Assembly: GCA_016191385.1 (NCBI GenBank)
Contig: JACPOT010000012.1
Location: 1-44,118 of the forward strand
Length of the DNA: 44,118 nt
Reading direction: 5' to 3'
From: Chloroflexota bacterium
GTDB taxonomy: Bacteria > Chloroflexota > Limnocylindria > P2-11E
The translations under genes were made by a program, and so were the position numbers. Below, piece after piece: positions 23,866 through 31,633 of the stretch; positions within the stretch are counted from its first letter, which is position 1, and the number at the start of each line of letters is the position of its first letter. Below the pieces are notes generated by a model. The model saw nothing but the letters and a program-made list of their open reading frames with translations, was not told where the DNA came from and ran no database searches.

Positions 23866-24866
23866 GCCGGTGCTCCCTTCAGCTTCGCGACGAGGTCGGC
23901 GATCGACGGCGGATCCGAGATGGCCATGGTCTTCGCGTGGACGATCCGCTTCACGAGCCCGCTCACGACCTGGCCCGAGCCGATCTCGACGAACGTCGTG
24001 ACGCCGCCCTCGGCCATGGAACGGACGGAGCGCAGCCACTCGACACGCTGCGCGAGATGACGCACGAGCGCGTCCGGGATCGCGGCCGCGCTGGGATGCG
24101 GACGGCCGCTGACGTTGGCGACGACCGGGACCACCGGCTCCCGCCACACGAGGTGGTCCATGAACTGGCGCATCTCTCCGCCGATGCGGCCCATCGGCGG
24201 GAAGTGGAACGGACCAGAGATCCGCAAGTGGATGATCTTCTTCGCACCCGCGCGCATCAGCGCGTCGCTCGCGGTGGCGAGGCTGTCCGCGTCGCCGGCG
24301 ATGGTGACCTGCGACGGTCCGTTGTCATTGGCGACGACCGTGCGCCCGTCGGGAGTGGCGTCGCGCAGCACGGCGTCCACCTGCTCCGCGGAGAGGCCGA
24401 TCGTCGCGGCCATGGCGCCCTTCGCGCCCTTCGTCGATGCCAGACGGCCGCGCTCGGCCACGAGCCGCAGCGCGTCGGCGAAAGTCAGAACGCCCGCCGC
24501 GACGAGGGCGCTGAACTCGCCCAGTGAGTGGCCCGCGACATAGCGTGGGCGCAGCTCCGCGGGCAGCGCCGCGACACCGCGCGGCTCGCGCCCTTCGCTG
24601 ATGCGCTTGCCGATCGAGGTCGCGCGCTCTGCCAGCGCCTCGAGAATCGCGATGCTCGTCGTGAGGATGGCCGGCTGTGCCGTCACGGTGTCGTCGAGCC
24701 GCTCGGCGGGACCCTCGAAGCACAGCTTCGTGATCGAGTAGCCCAGGACGTCGTCGGCCTCCTGGAAGGTCAGACGCGCGTTGGCCGAGGTCTCCTGCAC
24801 CGCTCGACCCATGCCGACGGACTGCGAGCCCTGCCCGGGAAAGATGAACGCGAGGGGCTGCGTCAC
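23862..24866 (-). CDS. fabD: Malonyl-CoA:ACP transacylase
   Basis: Loads malonyl groups on ACP. Ser114 in GHSLGEFSALVA is the nucleophile and His221 in SGPFHFPPM its partner; the N-terminal FPGQGSQ is at 9-15. The 334 residues include an insertion of some 20 residues (about 83-104) ahead of the active site. First gene of fabD-fabF-fabG. The GTG at 24866 has no ribosome site but lies six bases after a TAATCT box, so the mRNA is probably leaderless. Confidence 0.94.
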   Translation of the reverse strand: MTQPLAFIFPGQGSQSVGMGRAVQETSANARLTFQEADDVLGYSITKLCFEGPAERLDDTVTAQPAILTTSIAILEALAERATSIGKRISEGREPRGVAALPAELRPRYVAGHSLGEFSALVAAGVLTFADALRLVAERGRLASTKGAKGAMAATIGLSAEQVDAVLRDATPDGRTVVANDNGPSQVTIAGDADSLATASDALMRAGAKKIIHLRISGPFHFPPMGRIGGEMRQFMDHLVWREPVVPVVANVSGRPHPSAAAIPDALVRHLAQRVEWLRSVRSMAEGGVTTFVEIGSGQVVSGLVKRIVHAKTMAISDPPSIADLVAKLKGAPA

Positions 24867-24872
24867 GCGCTC

Positions 24873-24878
24873 AGATTA
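24873..24878 (-). promoter_or_regulatory. -10 box of the fabD operon
   Basis: TAATCT on the minus strand (plus-strand AGATTA), followed by six bases and the fabD GTG. A TANNNT hexamer at this distance would start the mRNA at the first codon. I see no -35 at the standard distance. Confidence 0.5.
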
Positions 24879-24929
24879 CCACCGGTCGGGACCATTGCGT
24901 TGCACGTCGCATGCATCCAATATCGTGAC

Positions 24930-25514
24930 GTGCGGACATACGTTCTGCGCGGTCGGGCCGAGGCGCGAGACCGCGTCAGCGCCACGATCGATCGCGCCAC
25001 GTTGCGCGAGCTGCGTGTGCGCGGGTATGACGAGCTGCGCCTGACGGACGTCGCGTCGCGGGCGGGCGTGGCACTCCGGACGTTGTACCTCCGGGCGCCG
25101 ACCAAGCGCGTGCTCGTGCTCGGCGCTTTGCGGCGTCGCGCGGCAGCCCTCGCGCGGCGCGTGGAGCGCTGGCAGCCGCCTGCTCAGTCGGCCGCGATCC
25201 TCGACGACCTCGTGGTCCTCCATGAGCGGACGTATCGGACGGACCGTCAGCTCCTGGAGATCCTCGTCGGATCCGGGACACCTGGAGCCGAGGAGGTCTT
25301 GCGCTCCTTGGATCGCGTCCGGCTGGTCCTGATCCGGCGTGCCGTCGACGCTCTCGCGAGCGCGGGGTCACTGCGCGCGCGTTCGGAGGATGCGACGGCC
25401 CTGGCTCACGCGATGCTCGCCTACCCCACGTGGCGCGCCGCGCTCACCGGACCGGCGCGGCGCCGCGCTCCGCGGCTTATCGGATCCGCGCTGCGCGCGG
25501 CGCTCCTGCTCTAG
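24930..25514 (+). CDS. TetR-family transcriptional regulator
   Basis: A 194-residue repressor-type protein. The N-terminal helix-turn-helix is in the run DELRLTDVASRAGVALRTLY (about residues 32-51), as in TetR; the rest is a divergent all-helical ligand domain. The GTG at 24930 is chosen as the first start before the conserved fold; a TATCGT box three bases upstream makes the exact start uncertain. It diverges from fabD, with 63 bases between, so control of the fatty acid operon is the obvious possibility but no palindrome was found there. Its stop shares CTAG with ileS. Confidence 0.8.
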   Translation: MRTYVLRGRAEARDRVSATIDRATLRELRVRGYDELRLTDVASRAGVALRTLYLRAPTKRVLVLGALRRRAAALARRVERWQPPAQSAAILDDLVVLHERTYRTDRQLLEILVGSGTPGAEEVLRSLDRVRLVLIRRAVDALASAGSLRARSEDATALAHAMLAYPTWRAALTGPARRRAPRLIGSALRAALLL

Positions 25515-28500
25515 GACTTTTCCAGCTCGAGCTCCGCGGCGACCCCGTTCAGATCCCCTGCCCAGCGGTGACCGCCGCCCGTGAGTCCCGCGCGCATCGA
25601 CGTCGCGAGGGTCTCGCTTGCCACGAGCTCGCGATGTGCCTCGATCGCGCTCGCGAGGCCGCTGCCGTACCGCAGCGCGATGCGGTCGCTGATGGCCAGT
25701 CCCGCCTCCTTGCGCATCTCGTTCACGCGGCGGATCAGCTCGCGCACGAGGCCTTCCCTCTCGAGCTCGGGCGTGCTGCGCGTGTCCAGGGCGACGACGA
25801 GGCCGGCGTCGCGGCCGACCGCGTGACCGGCGGCACCTTCGTGTGACACCAGCACCTCGCTCGGGCCCAGCGTCTGCCCCTCGACGACATATCCGCCGTC
25901 GCGGCGCTCGTACCGGCCTTCCGCGAGCGCCGTCCGCACCCGAGGGAGGTCCTTCCCGAGCCGCGGGCCGAGCACCTTGAGATCCGGCTTCACGATCTCG
26001 CGCACCAGGCCCTCGGCCCGGTCGCGCACCTCGAAGGCCTTCACGTTGAGCTCCTCGCGGACGATCTCCGCCAGATCGCCGGTCCCGTCGAGGAGTCCGC
26101 GGTCGTGATCACCGGCGTCAAAGACCGCCACGAGCAGCGACAGCGGCATGCGGGTCTTCGCGCTGGCGCTCTGCCGCGCCGAGTGGCCGAGCGTGACGAT
26201 GCGGCGAACGGCGTCCATGCGCCGCTCGAGCTCGTCGTCGATCAGCGAAACATCGGCCTCCGGGTAGGACGTGTGATGCACCGACGGCGCGGCTTCCGCG
26301 GCGACACGACGCACGAGCCGCTGGTAGAGCGCCTCGCTGAAGAACGGCATGGCCGGCGCCATGAGCCGCACGAGGGTCGTCAGCGCTTCGTACAGCGTCT
26401 GCTGCGCGGCGAGCGTGCTGCGGGTGTCGCGCGTGCCCCAGAACCGCGGGCGGCTGCGGCGCACGAACCACTGCGAGAGGTCCTCGACGAACGCCTCGAC
26501 GCGCAGCGTGAGCGTCCGCACGTCCCACTCCTCGAGGGCTCTCCGTCCGTCGCGGGCGAGACGGTGCAGCGACGAGAGCAGCCAGCGGTCCATGACCGGC
26601 CGCTCGCGCACTGGTACCGCGGGCGCGGCCGGGTCGAATCCATTGAGCTCCGCGTAGGTCACGAAGAAGGAGTACGTGTTCCACAGGACGAGCAGCCGGC
26701 GCTTGATCTCGTCGAGCGCCTTGAGGCTGAACAGCATCGTCTCGTCCGCGCGCTGGCGGCTCACCGTCCAGCGGATCGCGTCGGCGCCCACCTTCTCCAT
26801 CACCTCTGAGAGGAGGACGACGTTCTCGCCGGTCTTGTGGAACTCGCCGCCGCTCTCATCGAGCATCGGCTCGAAGGTCTGCACCACGCGGTACGGCGGC
26901 TCGTCGCGGAGGGCGACCGCGAAGAACAGCAGTGAGTAGAACCAGAGCCGCACCTGCTCGACCATCTCGACGACGTAGTCGGCCGGGAACCACTTCTCCC
27001 ACTGCTCGCGGTCGGTCTGCCATCCCAGGGTCGAGAACGGCACCACGCCGGCGTCGAGCCACGCGTCGCCGACCTCCTTCACGCGCGTCGCACCAGCGCC
27101 GCACTCAGGGCAGCCCACCGCGACCTGGTCGATCCATGGCCGGTGCAGCTCGGTCAGCTGGTCGAGGCCGCCCTTGGCGCGCGCGCGGAGCTCCTTCTCA
27201 CTGCCGATCACGAAGAAGTGGCCGTTCTCGCACGTGTAGAAGGGGAGCGGCAGGCCCCAGTAGCGCTTGCGGCTGATGTTCCAGTCGCCCATGTTCCGCA
27301 GCCAGTTCTCCATACGCCGCCCGGCGTGCTCGGGGACCCAGCGCACCTTGCGTGCGGCCTCGATCATCTTCGGCCGCAGGTCGGCCATGGAGATGAACCA
27401 CTCGTCGTCGACGCGGAAGACGAGCTCCTCGTGGCAGCGCCAGCACTCCGGATAGCGGTGGGTGTATGGCGCGGAGCGCAACAGCAGGCCGCGCTTCTTG
27501 AGGTCGGCGGCGATCTCGTCCGCAACGTCGCGCGCATCCTTGCCCTCGAGCCAGCCGTACCCGGAGCGGAAGCGGCCCATGTCGTCGATCGGGACGAGCA
27601 CGGGCAGGTCGTTGGTCCGTGAGAGGGCGAAGTCCTCTTCACCGCAGCCGGGGGCGATGTGGACGATGCCGGTCCCTTCGGCCTCGCTGACCTCGCTCCA
27701 GGGGATCACCCGATGGGCTCCCGCGGCATCGGCCGTCGCCGGGAGCTCGCCGTCGAACGGTCCGCGGAACCGCAGGCCGACGAGATCCCTGCCCTTGATC
27801 GTCTCGATGACGCTCGTGCTCTGCCACTTCGCTGTCGCGTAGACCGTTTTGCCGACTACGAGCACCTCGTCGCCGATCTTCGCCCGGACGTAGTCGAGCT
27901 CCGGGTGCACCGCCAGCGCGACGTTCGCGGGCAGGGTCCACGGCGTCGTCGTCCACACCAGGAAGGACTCGCGGTCGCGTCCTTCGATGGGAAAGCGCAC
28001 GTACACGCTCGTGTGGGTCATGTCGCGATAGCCGAGGGCGAGCTCGTGCTGCGACAGCGCCGTCCCGCAGCGCGCGCACCACGGCATCGAGCGGTGACCC
28101 TTGTACAGCCAGCCGCGCTCGTGGCAGAGCTTCAGGGTCTCCCAGATCGCCGAGATGTTGTCGTCGGTGTACGTGAAGTACGAGTGGTCCCAGTCCATCC
28201 ACTGACCGAGGCGGGCGGACTGCCGGGTGAACGCGGCCGCGGAGCGATCCACACGCTCGCGGCACGCGCGGCTGAACTTGTCGACACCGTAGCGCTCGAT
28301 GTCGCGCTTGTTCGTGAGCTGGAGGTCGCGCTCCACTCCGACCTCGACCCACAACCCGTGGCAGTCGAAGCCGTTCTGGTAGCGCTGGTCGAAGCCCTCC
28401 ATGGCCTTGAACCGCTGGAAGACGTCCTTGTACGTGCGCGCCCAGGCGTGGTGGATGCCCATCGCCTCGGCATTCGCGGTGATGGGGCCATCCACGAACG

Positions 28501-28648
28501 AGAAGACCGGGTGGCCCGCGTTCTTCGCGCGCAGCGCGTCGAAGCTCTTCTCGCGCTCCCAGAGATCCATGACCTCGTGCTCGAGCTCGGGCAGGTCGAA
28601 CGTGGACCCCGCCGGCTCGAAGCGCGTCTTCCTTTGGGCGACCGTCAT
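25511..28648 (-). CDS. ileS: Isoleucyl-tRNA synthetase, variant lineage
   Basis: Class Ia aminoacyl-tRNA synthetase of 1045 residues. The catalytic core, the CP1 editing domain (LVWTTTPWTLPAN), NISRKRYWGLPLPF, and an anticodon-binding C-terminus are all recognisable. Both class I signatures are altered: where HIGH is expected the protein reads GIHH (64-67, within AMGIHHAWARTYKDVFQRF) and where KMSKS is expected it reads EFHKTGEN (about 601-608). I know of a lineage annotated as IleRS or class I tRNA ligase that has this GVHHAW form, so activity is likely, but it could be a paralogue. ATG 28648 is seven bases from a TACAGT box, implying a leaderless mRNA. TAG stop in CTAG shared with the TetR gene. 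Confidence 0.88.
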   Translation of the reverse strand: MTVAQRKTRFEPAGSTFDLPELEHEVMDLWEREKSFDALRAKNAGHPVFSFVDGPITANAEAMGIHHAWARTYKDVFQRFKAMEGFDQRYQNGFDCHGLWVEVGVERDLQLTNKRDIERYGVDKFSRACRERVDRSAAAFTRQSARLGQWMDWDHSYFTYTDDNISAIWETLKLCHERGWLYKGHRSMPWCARCGTALSQHELALGYRDMTHTSVYVRFPIEGRDRESFLVWTTTPWTLPANVALAVHPELDYVRAKIGDEVLVVGKTVYATAKWQSTSVIETIKGRDLVGLRFRGPFDGELPATADAAGAHRVIPWSEVSEAEGTGIVHIAPGCGEEDFALSRTNDLPVLVPIDDMGRFRSGYGWLEGKDARDVADEIAADLKKRGLLLRSAPYTHRYPECWRCHEELVFRVDDEWFISMADLRPKMIEAARKVRWVPEHAGRRMENWLRNMGDWNISRKRYWGLPLPFYTCENGHFFVIGSEKELRARAKGGLDQLTELHRPWIDQVAVGCPECGAGATRVKEVGDAWLDAGVVPFSTLGWQTDREQWEKWFPADYVVEMVEQVRLWFYSLLFFAVALRDEPPYRVVQTFEPMLDESGGEFHKTGENVVLLSEVMEKVGADAIRWTVSRQRADETMLFSLKALDEIKRRLLVLWNTYSFFVTYAELNGFDPAAPAVPVRERPVMDRWLLSSLHRLARDGRRALEEWDVRTLTLRVEAFVEDLSQWFVRRSRPRFWGTRDTRSTLAAQQTLYEALTTLVRLMAPAMPFFSEALYQRLVRRVAAEAAPSVHHTSYPEADVSLIDDELERRMDAVRRIVTLGHSARQSASAKTRMPLSLLVAVFDAGDHDRGLLDGTGDLAEIVREELNVKAFEVRDRAEGLVREIVKPDLKVLGPRLGKDLPRVRTALAEGRYERRDGGYVVEGQTLGPSEVLVSHEGAAGHAVGRDAGLVVALDTRSTPELEREGLVRELIRRVNEMRKEAGLAISDRIALRYGSGLASAIEAHRELVASETLATSMRAGLTGGGHRWAGDLNGVAAELELEKS

Positions 28649-28655
28649 CGCGAAA

Positions 28656-28665
28656 ACTGTAGCGT
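28656..28665. promoter_or_regulatory. Symmetric divergent promoter, ileS and NUDIX gene
   Basis: ACTGTAGCGT holds TAGCGT on the plus strand, seven bases before the NUDIX GTG, and TACAGT on the minus strand, seven bases before the ileS ATG. The hexamers share TA. Only 24 bases separate the two start codons, so both transcripts must be practically leaderless. Confidence 0.65.
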
Positions 28666-28672
28666 CGGGATC

Positions 28673-29269
28673 GTGTCCGATCGCCTGACCCGCGCGACGC
28701 GCGTGGAGCTGAGCGCTCTCGCGAAGCGCTACGGCGATCCGATCGTCGCGCGGGCGCGGATCACCGTCGGCTTCGCCGACCCCATCAAGCGGGCGGACCG
28801 CTTCGGGGAGGTCTGCATGGTCGTGCGCGGCCCGACGGGGCGGATCCTGCTGATCACGAAGGACATCTATCCGCGCGGCGCGTTCCGCCTGCCGACGGGC
28901 GGGATCGCGCACGGCGAGAGCGTCGAGGCCGCGCTGCGGCGCGAGACGCGGGAGGAGACCGGGCTCGAGGTCGAGGTGCGCCGGTTCCTCGGCTGGGTCG
29001 ACTATCTGCCGCTCGAGGGCGACAAGGCCATCTTCCACACGTTCGCGTTCCTGCTGGAGGAGACCGGCGGGACGCTCGGCTCCCTGGACCCGGACGAGCG
29101 GATCCTCGCGTATCGAGAGGTGGAGCCCGGCGAGCTAGACGCGGTTGCCGACCGCCTCGACGCCGTTACGTCGCAGCCGAGCGAGGAGATCGGCGGCGAC
29201 TGGGCGGACTGGGGCCGCTTCCGCTCGGTCGTGCATCGCGTGGTGAGCAAGGGGCTCCGCGTTCCCTAG
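28673..29269 (+). CDS. NUDIX hydrolase
   Basis: A 198-residue hydrolase acting on nucleoside-diphosphate-linked substrates; the substrate is not predictable. The complete NUDIX box GX5EX7REUXEEXGU is present (from GGIAHGESVEAALRRE through TREETGLE, about residues 79-101). The first 40 residues precede the fold. GTG at 28673 was chosen because of the -10 box seven bases upstream; it has no ribosome site. The TAG stop is directly adjacent to the stop of the convergent ABC permease gene. Confidence 0.88.
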   Translation: MSDRLTRATRVELSALAKRYGDPIVARARITVGFADPIKRADRFGEVCMVVRGPTGRILLITKDIYPRGAFRLPTGGIAHGESVEAALRRETREETGLEVEVRRFLGWVDYLPLEGDKAIFHTFAFLLEETGGTLGSLDPDERILAYREVEPGELDAVADRLDAVTSQPSEEIGGDWADWGRFRSVVHRVVSKGLRVP

Positions 29270-30328
29270 TCAGGGCGTCTCGAAGCGCAGCAGGCGCACC
29301 GCGACCGCGAAGCTGACGACCGCCCACACGACCAGACCGAGAAGCTGCGAGCGGACGTCCCACAGCGTCGCGCCCTGCGTGGAGATCTCGCGCAGCGCGT
29401 CGTTGAGAAGGGTGAGCGGCAGCAGGTCCGAGATGGGCCGGATGAGCGCGGGCGCGGCCTCCTTGGAGAAGAACACACCCGAGAGGAAGAACTGCGGCAG
29501 CGTGAGGAGGTTCGCGACCGGGGGCACCTGGTTCTCGGTCTCCGCCCAGCCCGCGAGCGCGAAGCCCTGCATGAGGAACGGCACGGCGCCGATAAGCGCC
29601 ACCGCGAAGAGGGCGAAGATGTTCCCCACCACCTGGACCTGGAACAGCAGGAACGCGACGACGAGAAGGATCCCGACCTGGACCATCGAGAGGATGAGGC
29701 GCATGAGGCCGTGCGCGGCGACGAAGCGCCGTGGGTCAAGTGGCGTCGCGAAGATCCGCCGCAGCACCCCGCGCTGCTTCTGCGCCACGAGCGCGAAGGC
29801 GATCGAGAAGATGTTCAGCTGCATCACGTTGAGGCCGAGGATCCCCGGGACGAGGAAGTCGACGTATCGCAGCCGGACGCCGCTCACCTCCTGCCGCGAG
29901 ACGGTGATCACCGGCGCGCTCCCCGCGGCGGCGAAGGAGATCCGGTCGATGACGTCGCCGATGATCGCGCGCCCGACCGCCACCTCCTGAGTGGTCGCCT
30001 GGTTCTCGTACAGCTGGATGGCCGCGGGCGCGGCGAGGGGCCGGATGCGGAAGTCCGCCGGGATGACGATGGCGAGGTCGAGCTCGCTGCGTTGGAGCTT
30101 GCGCGCCATGGCGTCGCGCGCGACACGCTCGATGCGGAGGCTGGGGATCTGCGCCAGCGACTGCACGAATCTCTCGCTGTCGGGGTTGCCGGCCTCGTCC
30201 ACGATCCCGACGTCCACGCGGCCGAGCGAGCCGAAGTTGAGGAAGCCGAAGATGATCATGAAGAGGAACGGCAGGAAGAAGGTGAAGAACAGGGCGCTGC
30301 GGTCGCGCACGTAGGCGCGCAGGAGCAT
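29270..30328 (-). CDS. ABC-2 type transporter permease
   Basis: Membrane subunit of an ABC exporter with the preceding ATPase. Of 352 residues, an N-terminal helix (about 13-32) is followed by an extracytoplasmic domain of some 140 residues and five further helices with the ABC-2 pattern (VPGILGLNVMQLNIFS; GVLRRIFATPLDPRRFVAAHGLMR). The ATG at 30328 lacks a ribosome site. The frame is open back to a CTG at 30355, immediately after the ATPase stop and five bases from GGAGG; that adds LAQTLRFTA, a segment resembling the start of related permeases, so a CTG start is possible. Substrate unknown (drug, lipid or polymer). Confidence 0.88.
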   Translation of the reverse strand: MLLRAYVRDRSALFFTFFLPFLFMIIFGFLNFGSLGRVDVGIVDEAGNPDSERFVQSLAQIPSLRIERVARDAMARKLQRSELDLAIVIPADFRIRPLAAPAAIQLYENQATTQEVAVGRAIIGDVIDRISFAAAGSAPVITVSRQEVSGVRLRYVDFLVPGILGLNVMQLNIFSIAFALVAQKQRGVLRRIFATPLDPRRFVAAHGLMRLILSMVQVGILLVVAFLLFQVQVVGNIFALFAVALIGAVPFLMQGFALAGWAETENQVPPVANLLTLPQFFLSGVFFSKEAAPALIRPISDLLPLTLLNDALREISTQGATLWDVRSQLLGLVVWAVVSFAVAVRLLRFETP

Positions 30329-30355
30329 CGCGGTGAAACGGAGGGTCTGGGCCAG

Positions 30356-31114
30356 CTAGTCCTCCCGCATCTCGTGGCCGGTGAGGTCGAGGAACACGTC
30401 CTCGAGGCTGGCGCTCTGGTGGATGACGGGCTTCGAGAAGCCGCGCCTCAGGAGCGCTTCGATGAGAGCCCGCGGCGAGTCGAGCGAGAGGATGCGGCCC
30501 GCGTCCATGATCGCGACGCGGTCGCAGAGCACTTCGGCCTCGTCCATGTAGTGCGTCGTCAGGAGGACGGTCGTCCCGCCCTCGCGGATCCGCCGGACGA
30601 GATCCCACAGATTGCGCCGCGCCTGCGGGTCGAGGCCCGTCGTGGGTTCATCGAGGAAGAGGACGCGAGGCTCGTTCACGAGCGCCGTCGCGATCGACAG
30701 CCGCTGGCGCTGGCCGCCCGAGAGCTTCTCGTTCCACTGGCCGGTGCGATCCGCGAGGTCGACGGTCGCGAGCAGCGCCTGCGCATCGACACGACGCTCG
30801 TAGCAGATGGCGAAGAGCTCGACGACCTCGCGCGACGTGAGATGCAGCGGGAACGCGCTCGCCTGGAGCTGCACGCCGATGCGGTCCTTGACCCCGCGCG
30901 GATCGCGCGTCACATCGATCCCCGCGACCGTCACCGTCCCGGAGTCGGCGCGGCGCAGGCCCTCGAGGATCTCCACGGTGGTCGTCTTCCCCGCCCCGTT
31001 CGGGCCGAGAAGCCCGAAGACCTCGCCCGCTTCCACGTCGAACGAGATCCCGCGGACCGCCTCGATCGCGCCGTACGACTTGCGGAGGTCGCGGACGGAG
31101 ACGATCGCGCTCAT
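30356..31114 (-). CDS. ABC exporter ATP-binding protein
   Basis: A 252-residue nucleotide-binding subunit for the ABC-2 permease. Walker A GPNGAGKTTT (about 37-46), signature LSGGQRQRLSIA, Walker B VLFLDEPTTGLDP and the switch histidine in LLTTHYMDEAE are all intact. It overlaps the small membrane protein gene by ATGA and is followed directly by the permease. The family (CcmA/NatA-like) commonly exports drugs or sodium; the substrate here is not evident. Confidence 0.93.
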   Translation of the reverse strand: MSAIVSVRDLRKSYGAIEAVRGISFDVEAGEVFGLLGPNGAGKTTTVEILEGLRRADSGTVTVAGIDVTRDPRGVKDRIGVQLQASAFPLHLTSREVVELFAICYERRVDAQALLATVDLADRTGQWNEKLSGGQRQRLSIATALVNEPRVLFLDEPTTGLDPQARRNLWDLVRRIREGGTTVLLTTHYMDEAEVLCDRVAIMDAGRILSLDSPRALIEALLRRGFSKPVIHQSASLEDVFLDLTGHEMRED

Positions 31115-31599
31115 CGGCGGACGAACGCGCGATAGGCCGCGTCATAGAGGTATAGCCCGAGCGGCAGGAGCAGGACGGCCGCCGTCACGATCCGCACGAC
31201 GATCGGGTGCGGCCGGCGCAGGCGCGTGTACGTGACCACGAGGGTCACCGAGACCGCGGCGAGGATGGGGACCTGGACGAACCAGTGCAGCGGGTCGGCC
31301 CCTTCGACGACGAGCGCGTAGACGATCGCCGCCGTCAGCGACCCGGTCGCGAGCCCGATGACCGCGTACACGCCCGCGTTGCGCGCCGGATCGCGCATGG
31401 AGAGAAGGAGGCCGAGCCCGAACGCGAGGAGCAGGGCTCCGAGCATGCGCTCGTACACCACGTTGAACGGCGGATAGAAGAACGCGGCCGGGAACGCGAT
31501 CGAGAGGACGATGGGGGCGAAGAACATGGCCGCGCAAACGATCGCGACGGCGCGCGCGCCGCGCAGGGTGGCCGTGTCGAGAGGGCGTCCGTCGTTCAC
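31111..31599 (-). CDS. Small multi-span membrane protein, unknown
   Basis: A 162-residue hydrophobic protein with about five membrane helices (near 17-38, 49-68, 74-95, 104-122, 133-151). I recognise no family. Its position as the first gene of an ABC exporter operon (ATGA overlap with the ATPase gene) suggests an accessory role in that transporter. The GTG at 31599 is seven bases from a TAACGT box with no ribosome site, so the operon mRNA is probably leaderless. Confidence 0.7.
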   Translation of the reverse strand: MNDGRPLDTATLRGARAVAIVCAAMFFAPIVLSIAFPAAFFYPPFNVVYERMLGALLLAFGLGLLLSMRDPARNAGVYAVIGLATGSLTAAIVYALVVEGADPLHWFVQVPILAAVSVTLVVTYTRLRRPHPIVVRIVTAAVLLLPLGLYLYDAAYRAFVRR

Positions 31600-31606
31600 C
31601 GTCCGG

Positions 31607-31624
31607 ACGTTAGCGCCGTAGGCT
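31607..31624. promoter_or_regulatory. Divergent -10 boxes, ABC exporter operon and LCP gene
   Basis: TAACGT on the minus strand (31612-31607) lies seven bases before the GTG of the small membrane protein. TAGGCT on the plus strand (31619-31624) lies nine bases before the preferred LCP GTG at 31634 and directly before an ATG at 31625. The octamer-like word ACGTTAG also occurs at the acpP promoter. Confidence 0.55.
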
Positions 31625-31633
31625 ATGGGTCGC

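Noticed and set aside
25855-25875. Third copy of the intercistronic repeat (CTCGCTCGGGCC in ileS)
   Set aside because: Only about 12 bases match, it is in coding sequence, and the hairpin part is absent.
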